64,000 nt of DNA from Sphingomonas sp. IW22 (GCF_041321155.1 NZ_JBGGWB010000001.1:620001-684000), one strand, 5' to 3'. Positions 18,170-26,999 are shown, counted from the stretch's first letter. The notes: generated by a model not told the origin, from the sequence alone. Translations and numbers: made by a program.

Positions 18170-19344
18170 CACGCCCGGTTTGCCACCGCTTTCCGGCGTA
18201 TCGACAGGAACAGCGGCCACAGCATGAATGCGCCCAGCGCAACCCCGCTCGCAACCGCCAGCGGCGCGGCCAAAAGCGGCGTCAGAACCGCCAGCGCTGA
18301 CCGCCACAGGCCGTCGGCCCGCAGCACTGGCCACGCCCAGGCAAGCACCAGCGCAACCGATACACAGTCATAGTCGCTGACATAGATCGAGCCGAGCAGG
18401 ACACCCAGCAGCAACATCGCAAACGAGGTCGGCGTCGCCCCGTCGGTACGCCACCGCGCCAGCACAAGCCACGCGACCACTGCGCTGACCAGCACCTGCG
18501 CGGCATAGGCAACGGCGACCGCCGCATCCAGATGACGAACCAGCACGAATGCCGAGATCATCCGGTGCCAGGTCCCCCAGCCATTCTCCAGGATGACCGT
18601 TTTCAGCATCGCGCCCTGCGCCGCATAGGCCAGCCACAAGTCAATCCCGAAGATGACGAGCGAGAGCATAATCAGCAGCACCGCTGTCAGGCACAGCGCT
18701 GCGACCGCACGATATTCCCGTCCCGCCAGAAGCGCGAGCGGCACCAGCCACGCCAGCTGCGGCTTGACCACCAGCAGCGCCAGTATCGCGCCGGCCAACA
18801 TGGGGCGGCGCTCCAGCAGGATAAGGCCCCAGCCCAGAACAGCTGCGATCCAGCACCCGTTCTGCCCCCCGATCGCGTTGATGAGGATGGCGGGTGGGGC
18901 GAGGGCCAGCAGGAACCAGTTCGACGGGGCGATCCGCCGCACGGCCAGCGCGAAGGCAAGCCACCCGCCCACCTGCCATACCAACCAGCCCGCCTCGTAC
19001 GGCAAAAGGCCGATCGGCGCGGTAAGCAGCAGCATGACGGGCGGATAGCTGTAATGATAAAGGTCGATCGGCCCGCCGACGACCGCCTGCTGGAAATCGT
19101 GGAACAGCCTAAGATCATAGATCAGCGTTGCCCGACCGGAGATCGCAAGCCGGGCCGCCGACCAGAAGTTCAGGAAATCCTCTCCAAAGGGACGGTCATT
19201 GCCGTCGGTCAACCCGACCTGTCTTTGCATAGCCAGGTAGATCACGAGAAGGATGGGAGCGACCAGGCACCATATGACAGCGATCCGCCGGATCCGCGGC
19301 ATGTCGAGCCAGAGGTTCAGGCTATGGGCGAAAGAGCGGGACAT
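18094..19344 (-). CDS. Multi-spanning membrane glycosyltransferase-like protein (GT87/DUF2029 type)
   Basis: The protein has 416 residues from the ATG at 19344 (MSRSFAHS), with GGCGGG just upstream; an alternative ATG at 19398 adds 18 residues. It has about ten hydrophobic helices, and the N-terminal loop GEDFLNFWSAARLAISGRA plus YHYSYPPVMLLLTAPIGLLP match GT87-type polyprenyl-phosphate-mannose-dependent mannosyltransferases. The C-terminal 25 codons lie inside the convergent SDR gene, and the tail after SIRRKAVANRACQ looks unlike a normal family end, as if the original stop had been lost. The donor and acceptor are unknown. Confidence 0.75.
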   Translation of the reverse strand: MSRSFAHSLNLWLDMPRIRRIAVIWCLVAPILLVIYLAMQRQVGLTDGNDRPFGEDFLNFWSAARLAISGRATLIYDLRLFHDFQQAVVGGPIDLYHYSYPPVMLLLTAPIGLLPYEAGWLVWQVGGWLAFALAVRRIAPSNWFLLALAPPAILINAIGGQNGCWIAAVLGWGLILLERRPMLAGAILALLVVKPQLAWLVPLALLAGREYRAVAALCLTAVLLIMLSLVIFGIDLWLAYAAQGAMLKTVILENGWGTWHRMISAFVLVRHLDAAVAVAYAAQVLVSAVVAWLVLARWRTDGATPTSFAMLLLGVLLGSIYVSDYDCVSVALVLAWAWPVLRADGLWRSALAVLTPLLAAPLAVASGVALGAFMLWPLFLSIRRKAVANRACQASMLRPSEAFTNPPSTVIVSPTT

Positions 19345-19488
19345 GAGCCCGCCATAGCCAGCGGTGGTGTAGAAATAATTGCGTGCGGGTGCGGCCATGG
19401 CGGAATGCTGAAAGCGTCAGCGCCGTAACGACCCGGTCACATTCCACTTTCACAAAAGTCCGCAAGATCGAACAAGCGGGGCTTTCAA

Positions 19489-19905
19489 ATGCGTATCCTT
19501 TTTACGGCAGCAGCACTGATCGGCATTGCGGCCACGGCACATGCGCAAACCGTTTCGCAGCCCAGCTTTTGCGAACGACTGGCCGCGCAAACCGGCATGA
19601 AGCCCACGAACAAGCCGAAGATGTGGGAAATCCGCACGATGAACGGCCTGAAGGCCGCACTGATCGGGGATTCCACCAGCGTTATGATGGGCGTGGGGAG
19701 CGCGGGGCCGGCCACGGCGGAAGAATATGAACGGCTGTCCAAGACGTGCAAACCCGCGAAGAAAGGCCCGCAGTGCGATCTGGTCGGACCTGTCGAACTG
19801 CAACTGACGATCAAGAATGGAGAGCAGGTGCGGCAAGTCGCAGAAGCAGGCGAAGCGGCACAGGTTGCGATGATCGGGTCGCGCGTCCGCTGCACTGACC
19901 TTTAA
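19489..19905 (+). CDS. Hypothetical exported protein
   Basis: The protein has 138 residues with a signal peptide (MRILFTAAALIGIAATAHAQ) and a mature part with three cysteines (in FCERL, KTCKP and VRCTD, plus one in QCDLV), which could form disulfides in the periplasm. No known domain is recognised. AAGCGGGG lies upstream of the start. It stands just before a small membrane protein gene on the same strand. Confidence 0.7.
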   Translation: MRILFTAAALIGIAATAHAQTVSQPSFCERLAAQTGMKPTNKPKMWEIRTMNGLKAALIGDSTSVMMGVGSAGPATAEEYERLSKTCKPAKKGPQCDLVGPVELQLTIKNGEQVRQVAEAGEAAQVAMIGSRVRCTDL

Positions 19906-19956
19906 CAAGCGGCGTCCGGCCGGGTCGTGGCTTTTGCGGCCCAGGCAGAAAGTGTG

Positions 19957-20295
19957 ATGGCCCCGTTTATGATTGCCGCGTTTGCAGTTGTCGTGGTCGG
20001 GGTCATGTCCGTTCGGGCGAACCGCAAGTTCCGCGCCGAGCGGCGATTGCCGATGCAATGGTGGCTTGATGGTTCAGTGACATGGACCGCACCGCGTCGA
20101 TGGGCGCTGGCGTTCATGCCGGGGCTGGCGTTCGTTACGCTCTCGACCATTGCAATCATCAGCGTGACCATGTCGCCCCGCCCCGGTCAGGAAGGGTTGG
20201 CAGTACCCGGCATCGCTCTTTTTGGAACGACGTTCGTCGCGATCCACGCGCTGCATCTGTGGCTGATCGGGCGGACGATCAGCGCGCGCGGGTAG
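19957..20295 (+). CDS. Hypothetical small membrane protein
   Basis: The protein has 112 residues from the ATG at 19957, or 122 from a GTG at 19927. It has three hydrophobic segments: about 5-20, 50-70 and 85-105. Basic residues follow the first helix (SVRANRKFRAERR). No family is recognised. It ends 7 bp before the convergent recN stop. Confidence 0.6.
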   Translation: MAPFMIAAFAVVVVGVMSVRANRKFRAERRLPMQWWLDGSVTWTAPRRWALAFMPGLAFVTLSTIAIISVTMSPRPGQEGLAVPGIALFGTTFVAIHALHLWLIGRTISARG

Positions 20296-20302
20296 CGGCG
20301 CC

Positions 20303-21964
20303 TTAGGCCGCCAGCAGCCGCTCTGCCTGAGCGCGCGCTTCGGGTGTTACTTCGGCGCCGGACAGCATCCGTGCGATTTCCTCGCGCCGCTCATCGGGGC
20401 CGAGCGGTGTGACACCGGTGCGGGTCACAGTGCCGTCGCTCGACTTGGCGATGCGATAGTGGCGGCGGCCCCGCGCGGCGACTTGCGGGCTGTGGGTCAC
20501 GACCAGCACCTGATTGCGCGTCGACAGCCGCGCCAGCCGGTCGCCGATGGCGCTGGCAACGGCGCCGCCGACACCGCGGTCGATTTCGTCGAACACCAAG
20601 GTCCGCGCACCGCCCTCTTCAGCCAGCGCCACCTTCATCGCCAGGATGAAGCGCGACAATTCGCCGCCACTGGCGATTTTCATCAACGGAGCAAAGGGCG
20701 CGCCGGGATTGGTGGACACCTCGAACTCGACACGGTCGCTGCCGTCGGCGCCCCATTGCTCGCGCGGCAGCGGCGCCACGGTGGTGCGAAAGCGCGCGGC
20801 ATCGAGCTTCAGCGGCGCCAGTTCGGCCGCGACCCCGGCATCGAGCCGCCCCGCCGCTTCGGCGCGCGTCGCACTCAAAGCCTTCGCGGCGGCGACATAA
20901 CGCGCCTCTGCCGCATCGGCCGCGCGGGTCAGGCCCGCCAGTCCGGCCTCCCCGCCCTCGACCAGCGCCAGCCGTTGCGCCAGTTCTTCGGACAGTGCCG
21001 GCAGTTCGTCCGGCTGCACCCGGTGCTTGCGAGCCACGCCGCGCAGTTCGAACAGCCGCGCCTCATCCGCTTCCAGAACGGCCGGGTCGAACGCCAGCGC
21101 ATCGGCGGCGACGTCCACCTGATCCTGAGCACCCGCGCCCTCAACGATTGCGCGGTCGATCGCCGCCAGCGCGTCCACCAGCGCCGGATGCGCTTCGCCC
21201 GCGCGCTCCAGGATACGCGCAGCCTGACGCAGCCGCGACAGTGCGCCGTCGGACCCGTCAAGCAGGTCGGCCACCGCCGTTAATTCACCGGCCACCCGCT
21301 CACCGCGCTGCATCGTCGCGCGGCGTTCGGCCAGTCGTTCTTCCTCACCCGCTTCGGGCGCTAGGGTCGTGAGTTCGGCCACCGCGTGGGCCAGCCATTC
21401 GCGGTCCCGTTCGGCCACCGCCTGGGCCGCGCGCGCTTCCTCCAGGCGGGCGACAGCGGCACGCCATTCGCGCCACGCCGCACTGACGGCGCCAGCGTCC
21501 GCACGGGCAAAGGCGTCGAGAAGCGCCCGGTGCCCGCGCGGGTTCAACAGCCCGCGATCGTCATGCTGCCCGTGGATCTCCACCAGCATCGCGCCCAGTT
21601 CGCGCAGCAGCCCGGCGGACGCGGGCTGATCGTTCACAAAAGCGCGGCTGCCGCCATCGGCCTTGACCAGCCGACGGATCATCAACGGCTCACCCGGTTC
21701 GATCGACAGCCCGTTATCGCCAAGCAGCGCGGCAATGGGACCGTCGGCAGCGGGAATGTCGAAGCTGGCCGTCACCACCGCCTGCGCCGAACCATGGCGC
21801 ACCAACCCGCTGTCCCCGCGCGCGCCCAGCACCAGGCCCAGCGCGTCGAGCAGGATCGACTTGCCGGCGCCCGTCTCTCCGGTAAGGACACCCAGTCCCG
21901 CGCCGAAATCGAGGTCGAGCGCCTCGATCAGCACCACGTCCCGGATCGACAGCGCGGTCAGCAT
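20303..21964 (-). CDS. recN: DNA repair protein RecN
   Basis: The protein has 553 residues from MLTALSIRDVVLIEALDLDF at 21964; the upstream extension in this frame is Arg-rich and unlike the family. RecN is an SMC-like ATPase for double-strand-break repair. Seen are Walker A GETGAGKS about residue 30, a central coiled-coil region rich in Ala/Glu/Arg (about 150-370), the signature KIASGGELSRFILAMK and the Walker B/D-loop LVFDEIDRGVGGAVA. It lies 22 bp downstream of bamD, a linkage common in alphaproteobacteria. Confidence 0.95.
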   Translation of the reverse strand: MLTALSIRDVVLIEALDLDFGAGLGVLTGETGAGKSILLDALGLVLGARGDSGLVRHGSAQAVVTASFDIPAADGPIAALLGDNGLSIEPGEPLMIRRLVKADGGSRAFVNDQPASAGLLRELGAMLVEIHGQHDDRGLLNPRGHRALLDAFARADAGAVSAAWREWRAAVARLEEARAAQAVAERDREWLAHAVAELTTLAPEAGEEERLAERRATMQRGERVAGELTAVADLLDGSDGALSRLRQAARILERAGEAHPALVDALAAIDRAIVEGAGAQDQVDVAADALAFDPAVLEADEARLFELRGVARKHRVQPDELPALSEELAQRLALVEGGEAGLAGLTRAADAAEARYVAAAKALSATRAEAAGRLDAGVAAELAPLKLDAARFRTTVAPLPREQWGADGSDRVEFEVSTNPGAPFAPLMKIASGGELSRFILAMKVALAEEGGARTLVFDEIDRGVGGAVASAIGDRLARLSTRNQVLVVTHSPQVAARGRRHYRIAKSSDGTVTRTGVTPLGPDERREEIARMLSGAEVTPEARAQAERLLAA

Positions 21965-21986
21965 GACGGAAGGCCCAGCGTAAGGA

Positions 21987-22817
21987 TCAGGTGCCGACCG
22001 GGTCGATTTCGGTCGCCGGCTTTTGCGGCGCCTGTGGCGGCAGAACGGGGTTTTCACCCATCAGTTCGTACGCGCGCTCATACCATTCGGTACCCGGATA
22101 GTTGGCGCCCAGCACGGCGGCCGACTTGCGCGCTTCATCACGCAGGCCAAGGTTCAGATACGCCTCCACCAGACGCATCAGGGCTTCCGGCGCGTGGCTG
22201 GTCGTCTGGAACTGATCGACGACCGAGCGATAGCGCATCGATGCCGCCAGCCATTGGCCGCGACGGCCATAGAAACGCCCGACCTCCATCTCCTTGCCCG
22301 CAAGGTGGTCGCGCACCAGGTCGACCTTCAGCCGCGCATCGGCGGCATAGCGGGTGTTGGGGTAACGGCGCGACAGTTCACCCAGCGAATCGAGCGCCTG
22401 CTGCGTGATCTTCTGGTCGCGGGTCACGTCGGTGATCTGCTCGTAATAGCCGAGCGCGATCAGGTAATAGGCATAGGGCGCGTCGCGATTGCCCGGATGA
22501 ACCGCCAGAAACCGCTGCGCCGACTGAATGGATTCGGTGTAATCCTTGTTCAGATAATAGCTGAACGCACTCATCAACTGCGCACGGCGCGCCCAGACCG
22601 AATAGGGATGCTGCCGCTCGACTTCGTCGAACAGCGCCGCCGCCTGCTTGTACTGGCCGCGATCAAGCCGCTGCTTGGCGGCCATGTACAGGGTGCTGAC
22701 GTCGCGGGCGACATAGGGGATGTCGGCGCCTTGGTTCGAGCGGGCACAGGCGCTGAGACCGAAGGCGGACAGGACGACCGCGCCGAGCGCGAGGGGGCGG
22801 ATGGGCAAGCTACGCAT
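21987..22817 (-). CDS. bamD: Outer-membrane assembly lipoprotein BamD
   Basis: The protein has 276 residues. The N-terminus carries a lipobox LSAC with Cys24, so it is an outer-membrane lipoprotein. The rest is TPR-like helices typical of BamD/YfiO, including DRGQYKQAAALFDEVERQHP and ELSRRYPNTRYAADA. BamD is an essential part of the BAM complex that inserts beta-barrel proteins. It is the first gene of a bamD-recN pair and is divergent from the isomerase gene across 134 bp. Confidence 0.95.
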   Translation of the reverse strand: MRSLPIRPLALGAVVLSAFGLSACARSNQGADIPYVARDVSTLYMAAKQRLDRGQYKQAAALFDEVERQHPYSVWARRAQLMSAFSYYLNKDYTESIQSAQRFLAVHPGNRDAPYAYYLIALGYYEQITDVTRDQKITQQALDSLGELSRRYPNTRYAADARLKVDLVRDHLAGKEMEVGRFYGRRGQWLAASMRYRSVVDQFQTTSHAPEALMRLVEAYLNLGLRDEARKSAAVLGANYPGTEWYERAYELMGENPVLPPQAPQKPATEIDPVGT

Positions 22818-22951
22818 GGCGCCTCCTTACCCGACGCGCGTTCCGGCGAACAAATCAATTTTTGCGCCGGGCATGGACTTGCCAGACGAAACGATCCCCA
22901 TGCTAGCTGCGTTGCAGCGATTGCCCGATTCGTAATTCCGGAGAATGAGCC

Positions 22952-23782
22952 TTGCCCGCAACCAAGCTTGCCACCCACCGCGTCGAAAAGCCTTGGGGCC
23001 GGATGAAGCTGTATCCCGGTTTTGCAGACCCGGCGCCCGGCGGGGAACCGGTGGGCGAAGTGTGGTTCCAGCAACCCGGTGACAGCACGCCGGACCTGCT
23101 GATCAAATATCTGTTCACCAGCGAAAAGCTGTCGGTTCAGGTCCATCCGAATGACGAACAGGCGCAGGCACGCGGTCTGCCGCGCGGCAAGGACGAATGC
23201 TGGCTGATCCTGGATGCTGAACCCGATTCGACCATCGCGGTGGGCACCGTGCGCCCGTTGTCGGCCGACGAACTGCGCGCCGCCGCGCTCGACGGGTCGA
23301 TCGAGGAACTGGTCTACTGGAAGCCGGTGAAGGCAGGCGACTTCCTCTATTCGGAATCGAACACGGTTCACGCGATCGGCGCGGGCATCACGCTGATCGA
23401 AGTGCAGCAGAACAGCGAAACCACCTATCGCCTGTATGATTATGGCCGCCCGCGCGAGTTGCACCTGGATGACGGCGTGGCCGTCAGCGACGCCGTGCCC
23501 TATGTTCCCTACCCCTCCCCCGGCGAAGTGGCGGCGGGGCGCACAATCCTGGTCGAAGGGCCAAAATTCGTGCTGGAACGCTGGACCGGCGGCGCGCGCG
23601 ACGTGAACCTGCCCGACGGTGAGACGGGCTGGCTGGTGCCGGTGCGGGGATCCGGCCAGGTGGGCGGGGTCGAATGGCAGGCGGGCGAATGCGTGTCGGT
23701 GACCGGCAGCGAGCGGATCGACGCGTCGGAAGATGCCGACCTGCTGTTCGCTTATCCCGGCGAAACCCGACTGCCAGCTTAA
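22952..23782 (+). CDS. manA: Class I mannose-6-phosphate isomerase, cupin type
   Basis: The protein has 276 residues with a TTG start at 22952 (read MPATKLATHRVEKPWG), chosen because GGAGA sits 9 nt upstream and no in-frame ATG occurs before conserved residues. The enzyme interconverts mannose-6-P and fructose-6-P. Zinc-ligand regions are SVQVHPNDEQA and SNTVHAIGAGITLIEVQQ, followed by TTYRLYDYGR, the usual class I landmark. The length fits the short bacterial class rather than the 390-residue enteric ManA. It supplies precursors for glycan synthesis. Confidence 0.88.
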   Translation: MPATKLATHRVEKPWGRMKLYPGFADPAPGGEPVGEVWFQQPGDSTPDLLIKYLFTSEKLSVQVHPNDEQAQARGLPRGKDECWLILDAEPDSTIAVGTVRPLSADELRAAALDGSIEELVYWKPVKAGDFLYSESNTVHAIGAGITLIEVQQNSETTYRLYDYGRPRELHLDDGVAVSDAVPYVPYPSPGEVAAGRTILVEGPKFVLERWTGGARDVNLPDGETGWLVPVRGSGQVGGVEWQAGECVSVTGSERIDASEDADLLFAYPGETRLPA

Positions 23783-23862
23783 CGGCAGGTAGTTTTTCGT
23801 TCACGAAACAACCGGCAGCATTGCGTCGTTCTTGATGCCTGAAACAGGTAGAAGGAACGACC

Positions 23863-24429
23863 ATGCGAACCCCCATGCTGACCGCGCTGATCGCCGCCAT
23901 CGCGCTTCCCGCGGTGCCTGCTGTTGCGCAGCATAACCCGCGTGAGAGCAATCGCGAATATCGCCGCGAAGTGCGCGATGCCGATCGCGACTATCGCCGG
24001 GATCTACGCAACGCCGACTCGCGCCGGGATGTGCGAGAGGCGCGCCGCGAATATCGCCGGGAGGTTCGCGACGCCCGTCAGGACCGTCGCCAGGATCGCC
24101 GCGACTGGCGCCAGTATCGCAATTACGACTGGAACCATCCGGGTCGCGGCCAGCGCCGCTATTACGCGGACCAATATTATCGCGACGGCCGCTATTATCA
24201 GCCGCGCCGCCTGGGCCGCAACGACCGCATCTATCGCGGAAATGACGGACGTTATTACTGCCGTCGCAATGACGGCACGACGGGCCTGATCATCGGCGCA
24301 CTTGGCGGTGGTGTGCTGGGTAACTTGCTGACGGCGGGCAATTCGGGCCTGATCGGCACGCTGCTGGGCGGTGGTGCGGGTGCGCTGCTGGGCCGTCAGA
24401 TCGATCGCGGCGGAGTACAGTGCCGCTGA
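23863..24429 (+). CDS. Exported Arg/Tyr/Asp-rich repeat protein with glycine-zipper 2TM domain
   Basis: The protein has 188 residues with AAGGAA before the start and a signal peptide ending AVAQ. Residues 25-85 are a run of imperfect repeats of the type (R)EYRREVRDA / DYRRDLRNA, strongly charged and probably helical. Residues 90-135 are Tyr/Arg-rich with RcnB-like RYYADQYYRDGRYY. The C-terminal LIIGALGGGVLGNLLTAG and LIGTLLGGGAGALLG form a glycine zipper of the 2TM type. It is probably an envelope protein; the role is unknown. A strong terminator follows. Confidence 0.8.
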   Translation: MRTPMLTALIAAIALPAVPAVAQHNPRESNREYRREVRDADRDYRRDLRNADSRRDVREARREYRREVRDARQDRRQDRRDWRQYRNYDWNHPGRGQRRYYADQYYRDGRYYQPRRLGRNDRIYRGNDGRYYCRRNDGTTGLIIGALGGGVLGNLLTAGNSGLIGTLLGGGAGALLGRQIDRGGVQCR

Positions 24430-24448
24430 TTGCTCTTGAGTGACAAAG

Positions 24449-24480
24449 GGGGCCGGGCGAGCAATTGCCCGGCCCCTTTT
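24449..24480. terminator. Terminator between convergent genes
   Basis: GGGGCCGGGC (24449-24458) and GCCCGGCCCC (24467-24476) form a perfect 10-bp stem with an 8-nt loop and a TTTT tail on the plus strand; AAA precedes it, so it may also serve the minus-strand gene ending at 24485. Confidence 0.85.
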
Positions 24481-24484
24481 CGAT

Positions 24485-24706
24485 TCAGATCAGGCCGCCG
24501 CCCAGAAACAGCCGGATCGCACCCAGCACGATCAGCACCAGGTTGAAGTTGCGCCCGGTATTGCTGTTCGACAGCGCGCCAACGGCCGTGCCCACCACCG
24601 GGATCGTCAGCACGAACCACAGCGACCAGCCCAGCAGCGGTATCCAGCCAAGGATAATCAGCGGGAGCGAGAGCAATCCAATCAGGATCGAGAGAAGATT
24701 GAGCAT
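24485..24706 (-). CDS. Small hydrophobic membrane protein
   Basis: The protein has 73 residues, almost entirely hydrophobic with three short helices (LLSILIGLLSLPLIILGWI, LWFVLTIPVVGTAVGAL, NLVLIVLGAIRLFLGGGLI). No family is recognised. It is downstream of the frameshifted SOUL gene on the same strand. Confidence 0.6.
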   Translation of the reverse strand: MLNLLSILIGLLSLPLIILGWIPLLGWSLWFVLTIPVVGTAVGALSNSNTGRNFNLVLIVLGAIRLFLGGGLI

Positions 24707-24737
24707 GGCGGTGATATAGCCCCCTAAAACACCCGGT

Positions 24738-25345
24738 TCAATAGATGCTGGCGACCGGCACGATCACCTCGTTGCGGCGAAACGGCCCCGGTACGAAGGG
24801 CGCGTTGTAGAACGCATATTCGACCCGGTCGCCTTCAGACCATATTCCTCAAGCCACACCCGCAGCGCCGCTTCGCGTTCGGCAAGCATCAGGTCGTCGG
24901 CACGGCCCGCAAACCGGATCGCCGCGACGCGCCGCCCCTTCAGCGTTTCGATCTCAACATCGGCGGGGGGTGCAGGCGGATCGGTGTCGAGATAGGTTTG
25001 CGGCAACACGAAACGCGTGCGCCATTTATTCCCATCGGCGTCGGACAGAACAGGCGCGGTCATCGCGATCTTCTCACCATCGCGTGAATTGGCGAAGATA
25101 TAGTCCGCCAAATTCCTGAAACCCTGCGAAAGCGCCTCCTCGCGCGGGCCGGTGACGCGCGTATTGGCCACTTTCATCGCGCCATAGGCCCGCACCTCCA
25201 CCGCGCCGTCCTTCAGCACCAGGGTATAGGGTGGCGTTTCGACGCGCGTTGCCCACCACGCCGCCGCACCTGCCGCTGCCGCCACCGCGATGCCGCCGCC
25301 AATCCATTTCGCGCGCTGATCGACCTTCAATTCCATTGCCTTCAT
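24738..25345 (-). pseudogene. SOUL heme-binding family gene with a C-terminal frameshift
   Basis: The N-terminal anchor (KWIGGGIAVAAAAGAAAWW) and the SOUL core (YTLVLKDGAVEVRAY, FRNLADYIF, EKIAMTAPVL, RVAAIRFAG) read normally to EEYGL around 24836. From there the open frame continues with unrelated residues to a stop at 24764. A different frame of the same strand encodes the expected family ending: EGDRVEYAFYNAPFVPGPF, then RRNEVIVPVASIY and TGA at 24738-24740. One missing base near 24834-24839 explains this. It could be a real mutation, a sequencing error or, less likely, programmed shifting. The start is ATG 25345 or 25336. Confidence 0.8.
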
Positions 25346-25424
25346 CTCCGTCACGGCCAACAGCCTGTCCTACAACCAACCAAATAGGTTACCGGTGAGT
25401 CGATGTGGGACAGGAGGGCTTAGC

Positions 25425-25970
25425 ATGGATATCGACCGGCTGATCGACGAACTCATCGAACGCGAAGGTGGTTTCATCAACCACCCCGCCGACCGTGGCG
25501 GACCAACGCGCTGGGGCGTGACCGAAGCAACCGCTCGCGCCGCCGGCTATCGCGGCGCGATGCAGGATTATCCACGTGCGGCGGCCGGATCGCTGTATTG
25601 CGCGCGTTACTGGCTGGCTCCGCGCTTCGACGCGGTGGCGACGCGCGCACCCGCCTTGGCGGCCGAATTGTTCGACACGGGCGTGAATATGGGGCCTGCG
25701 GTCGCCGCTGGCTTTCTCCAGCGCGCGCTGACCGCGCTCAATCGTACCGGGCGCGACTATCCCGATCTGGCGGTCGATGGCCGTATCGGGCCGCAGACAT
25801 TGGCGGCGCTCGACCGCTTTCTCGCGCTTCGCGAGCCCGGCGGCGAAACGGTGCTGTTGAAGGCGGTGGAGGCGATGCAGGGCGAACGCTATCTGCGCCT
25901 CGCCGAACGCCGCCCCGCCAATGAGGCTTTTCTGTACGGCTGGCTCGCCAACCGTCTGGGCAATCATTGA
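25425..25970 (+). CDS. GH108 endolysin (secretion-activator/ZliS-type muramidase)
   Basis: The protein has 181 residues from the ATG at 25425 with an AGGAGGG site 8 nt upstream. The N-terminal EREGGFINHPADRGGPTRWG holds the family catalytic Glu (Glu14 in EGG); a PG_binding_3 domain follows, with LAVDGRIGPQTLAALDRF. It lacks a signal peptide, as expected for an endolysin that needs a holin, and the next gene (12 bp on) encodes a 3TM holin. In sphingomonads and other alphaproteobacteria this pair is typical of gene transfer agent or prophage lysis. No other phage gene is nearby. Confidence 0.9.
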   Translation: MDIDRLIDELIEREGGFINHPADRGGPTRWGVTEATARAAGYRGAMQDYPRAAAGSLYCARYWLAPRFDAVATRAPALAAELFDTGVNMGPAVAAGFLQRALTALNRTGRDYPDLAVDGRIGPQTLAALDRFLALREPGGETVLLKAVEAMQGERYLRLAERRPANEAFLYGWLANRLGNH

Positions 25971-25982
25971 GGGGGCGGCGCG

Positions 25983-26396
25983 ATGACCATTCTGAATGCC
26001 GTGATCGGCCCGGTGGCCGGTCTGATCGACAAGATCATTCCCGACCCTAAAGCCCGCGATCAGGCAAAGCTGGAACTGCTGAAGCTGGAGGGCAGCCAGG
26101 AACTGGACACGCTGAAAACGCAGTTATCGGCAATCGTGGCGGAGGCGCAGTCGCCCGATCCATGGACCAGCCGCGCGCGGCCCAGCTTTCTGTATGTCAT
26201 GTACGCCCTATTCCTGTGGGCGATCCCGATGGGCCTGATCGCCGCCGCCGACGCTGAAATGGCCGACGCCATCGTGGCTGGGATCACCGGCTATCTGCGG
26301 GCCTTGCCGGAGGAGCTGTATACGCTGTTTGGCACCGGCTATCTCGGTTATACGGCCGCGCGGCAATGGGGGAAGGTGAAGGGCGTGGAGCGTTGA
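25983..26396 (+). CDS. Holin of the GTA 3TM family
   Basis: The protein has 137 residues. It has an N-terminal amphipathic part (GPVAGLIDKIIPDPKARDQAKLELLKLE) typical of the GTA_holin_3TM family, then SRARPSFLYVMYALFLWAIP and the C-terminal LFGTGYLGYTAARQWGKVKG. It is expected to form membrane lesions that release the endolysin encoded 12 bp upstream. It ends 51 bp before hslV. Confidence 0.88.
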   Translation: MTILNAVIGPVAGLIDKIIPDPKARDQAKLELLKLEGSQELDTLKTQLSAIVAEAQSPDPWTSRARPSFLYVMYALFLWAIPMGLIAAADAEMADAIVAGITGYLRALPEELYTLFGTGYLGYTAARQWGKVKGVER

Positions 26397-26411
26397 GCGT
26401 TCGCGGGCGCT

Positions 26412-26439
26412 CTTGGCAGGCGCCCGCCCGCCCCCATAT
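26412..26439 (+). promoter_or_regulatory. Candidate RpoH (sigma-32) promoter of hslV
   Basis: CTTGGCA (26412-26418), a 13-nt spacer, and CCCCATAT (26432-26439) match the heat-shock consensus CTTGAAA-N11-15-CCCCATNT closely. The predicted transcription start (about 26445-26447) lies just before the hslV ATG at 26448, which fits the lack of any Shine-Dalgarno there. Confidence 0.6.
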
Positions 26440-26447
26440 GCGGCGCC

Positions 26448-26999
26448 ATGAGCAAATCGACAGCGTGGCACGGCACGACGATTCTTTCCGTGCGCCGATC
26501 GGGCAAGGTGGTGATTGCGGGCGACGGACAGGTCTCCGCCGGACAGACCGTGATGAAGCCCAATGCCCGCAAGGTCCGCCCGTTGGGCGACGGCAAGGTG
26601 ATTGCAGGGTTCGCCGGCGCGACCGCCGATGCCTTTACCCTGTTCGAGCGGCTGGAAGCCAAGCTTGAGCGTCATCAGGGCCAGTTGCTGCGCGCCGCGG
26701 TCGAGCTGGCCAAGGACTGGCGCACCGACAAGTTTCTTCGCAATCTGGAAGCGATGCTGATCGTCGCGGACAAGGATGTGACGCTGGTCGTCACCGGCAA
26801 CGGCGACGTGCTAGAGCCCGAAGGCGGCATCGCGGCGATCGGTTCGGGCGGCAACTTTGCCCTCGCCGCCGCCCGCGCGCTGGCCGATTACGAGGCAGAT
26901 CCAGAGGTGCTGGCGCGCAAGGCGATGGGCATCGCCGCCGATCTGTGCGTCTATACCAACGATCGGCTGACGGTGGAGACGCTCGACAGCGCGACGTGA
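26448..26999 (+). CDS. hslV: ATP-dependent protease peptidase subunit HslV
   Basis: The protein has 183 residues. It is the proteolytic core of the HslVU heat-shock protease. The catalytic Thr is residue 10 in [11 protein letters not shown], exposed after propeptide removal; the GDGQVSxGxTVMKxNARKVR and [17 protein letters not shown] blocks are family hallmarks. No SD is present upstream and a good RpoH-like promoter abuts the ATG, so the mRNA may be leaderless. hslU lies 1.2 kb downstream, separated by a flavoprotein gene, whereas most genomes have the two adjacent. Confidence 0.97.
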   Translation: MSKSTAWHGTTILSVRRSGKVVIAGDGQVSAGQTVMKPNARKVRPLGDGKVIAGFAGATADAFTLFERLEAKLERHQGQLLRAAVELAKDWRTDKFLRNLEAMLIVADKDVTLVVTGNGDVLEPEGGIAAIGSGGNFALAAARALADYEADPEVLARKAMGIAADLCVYTNDRLTVETLDSAT

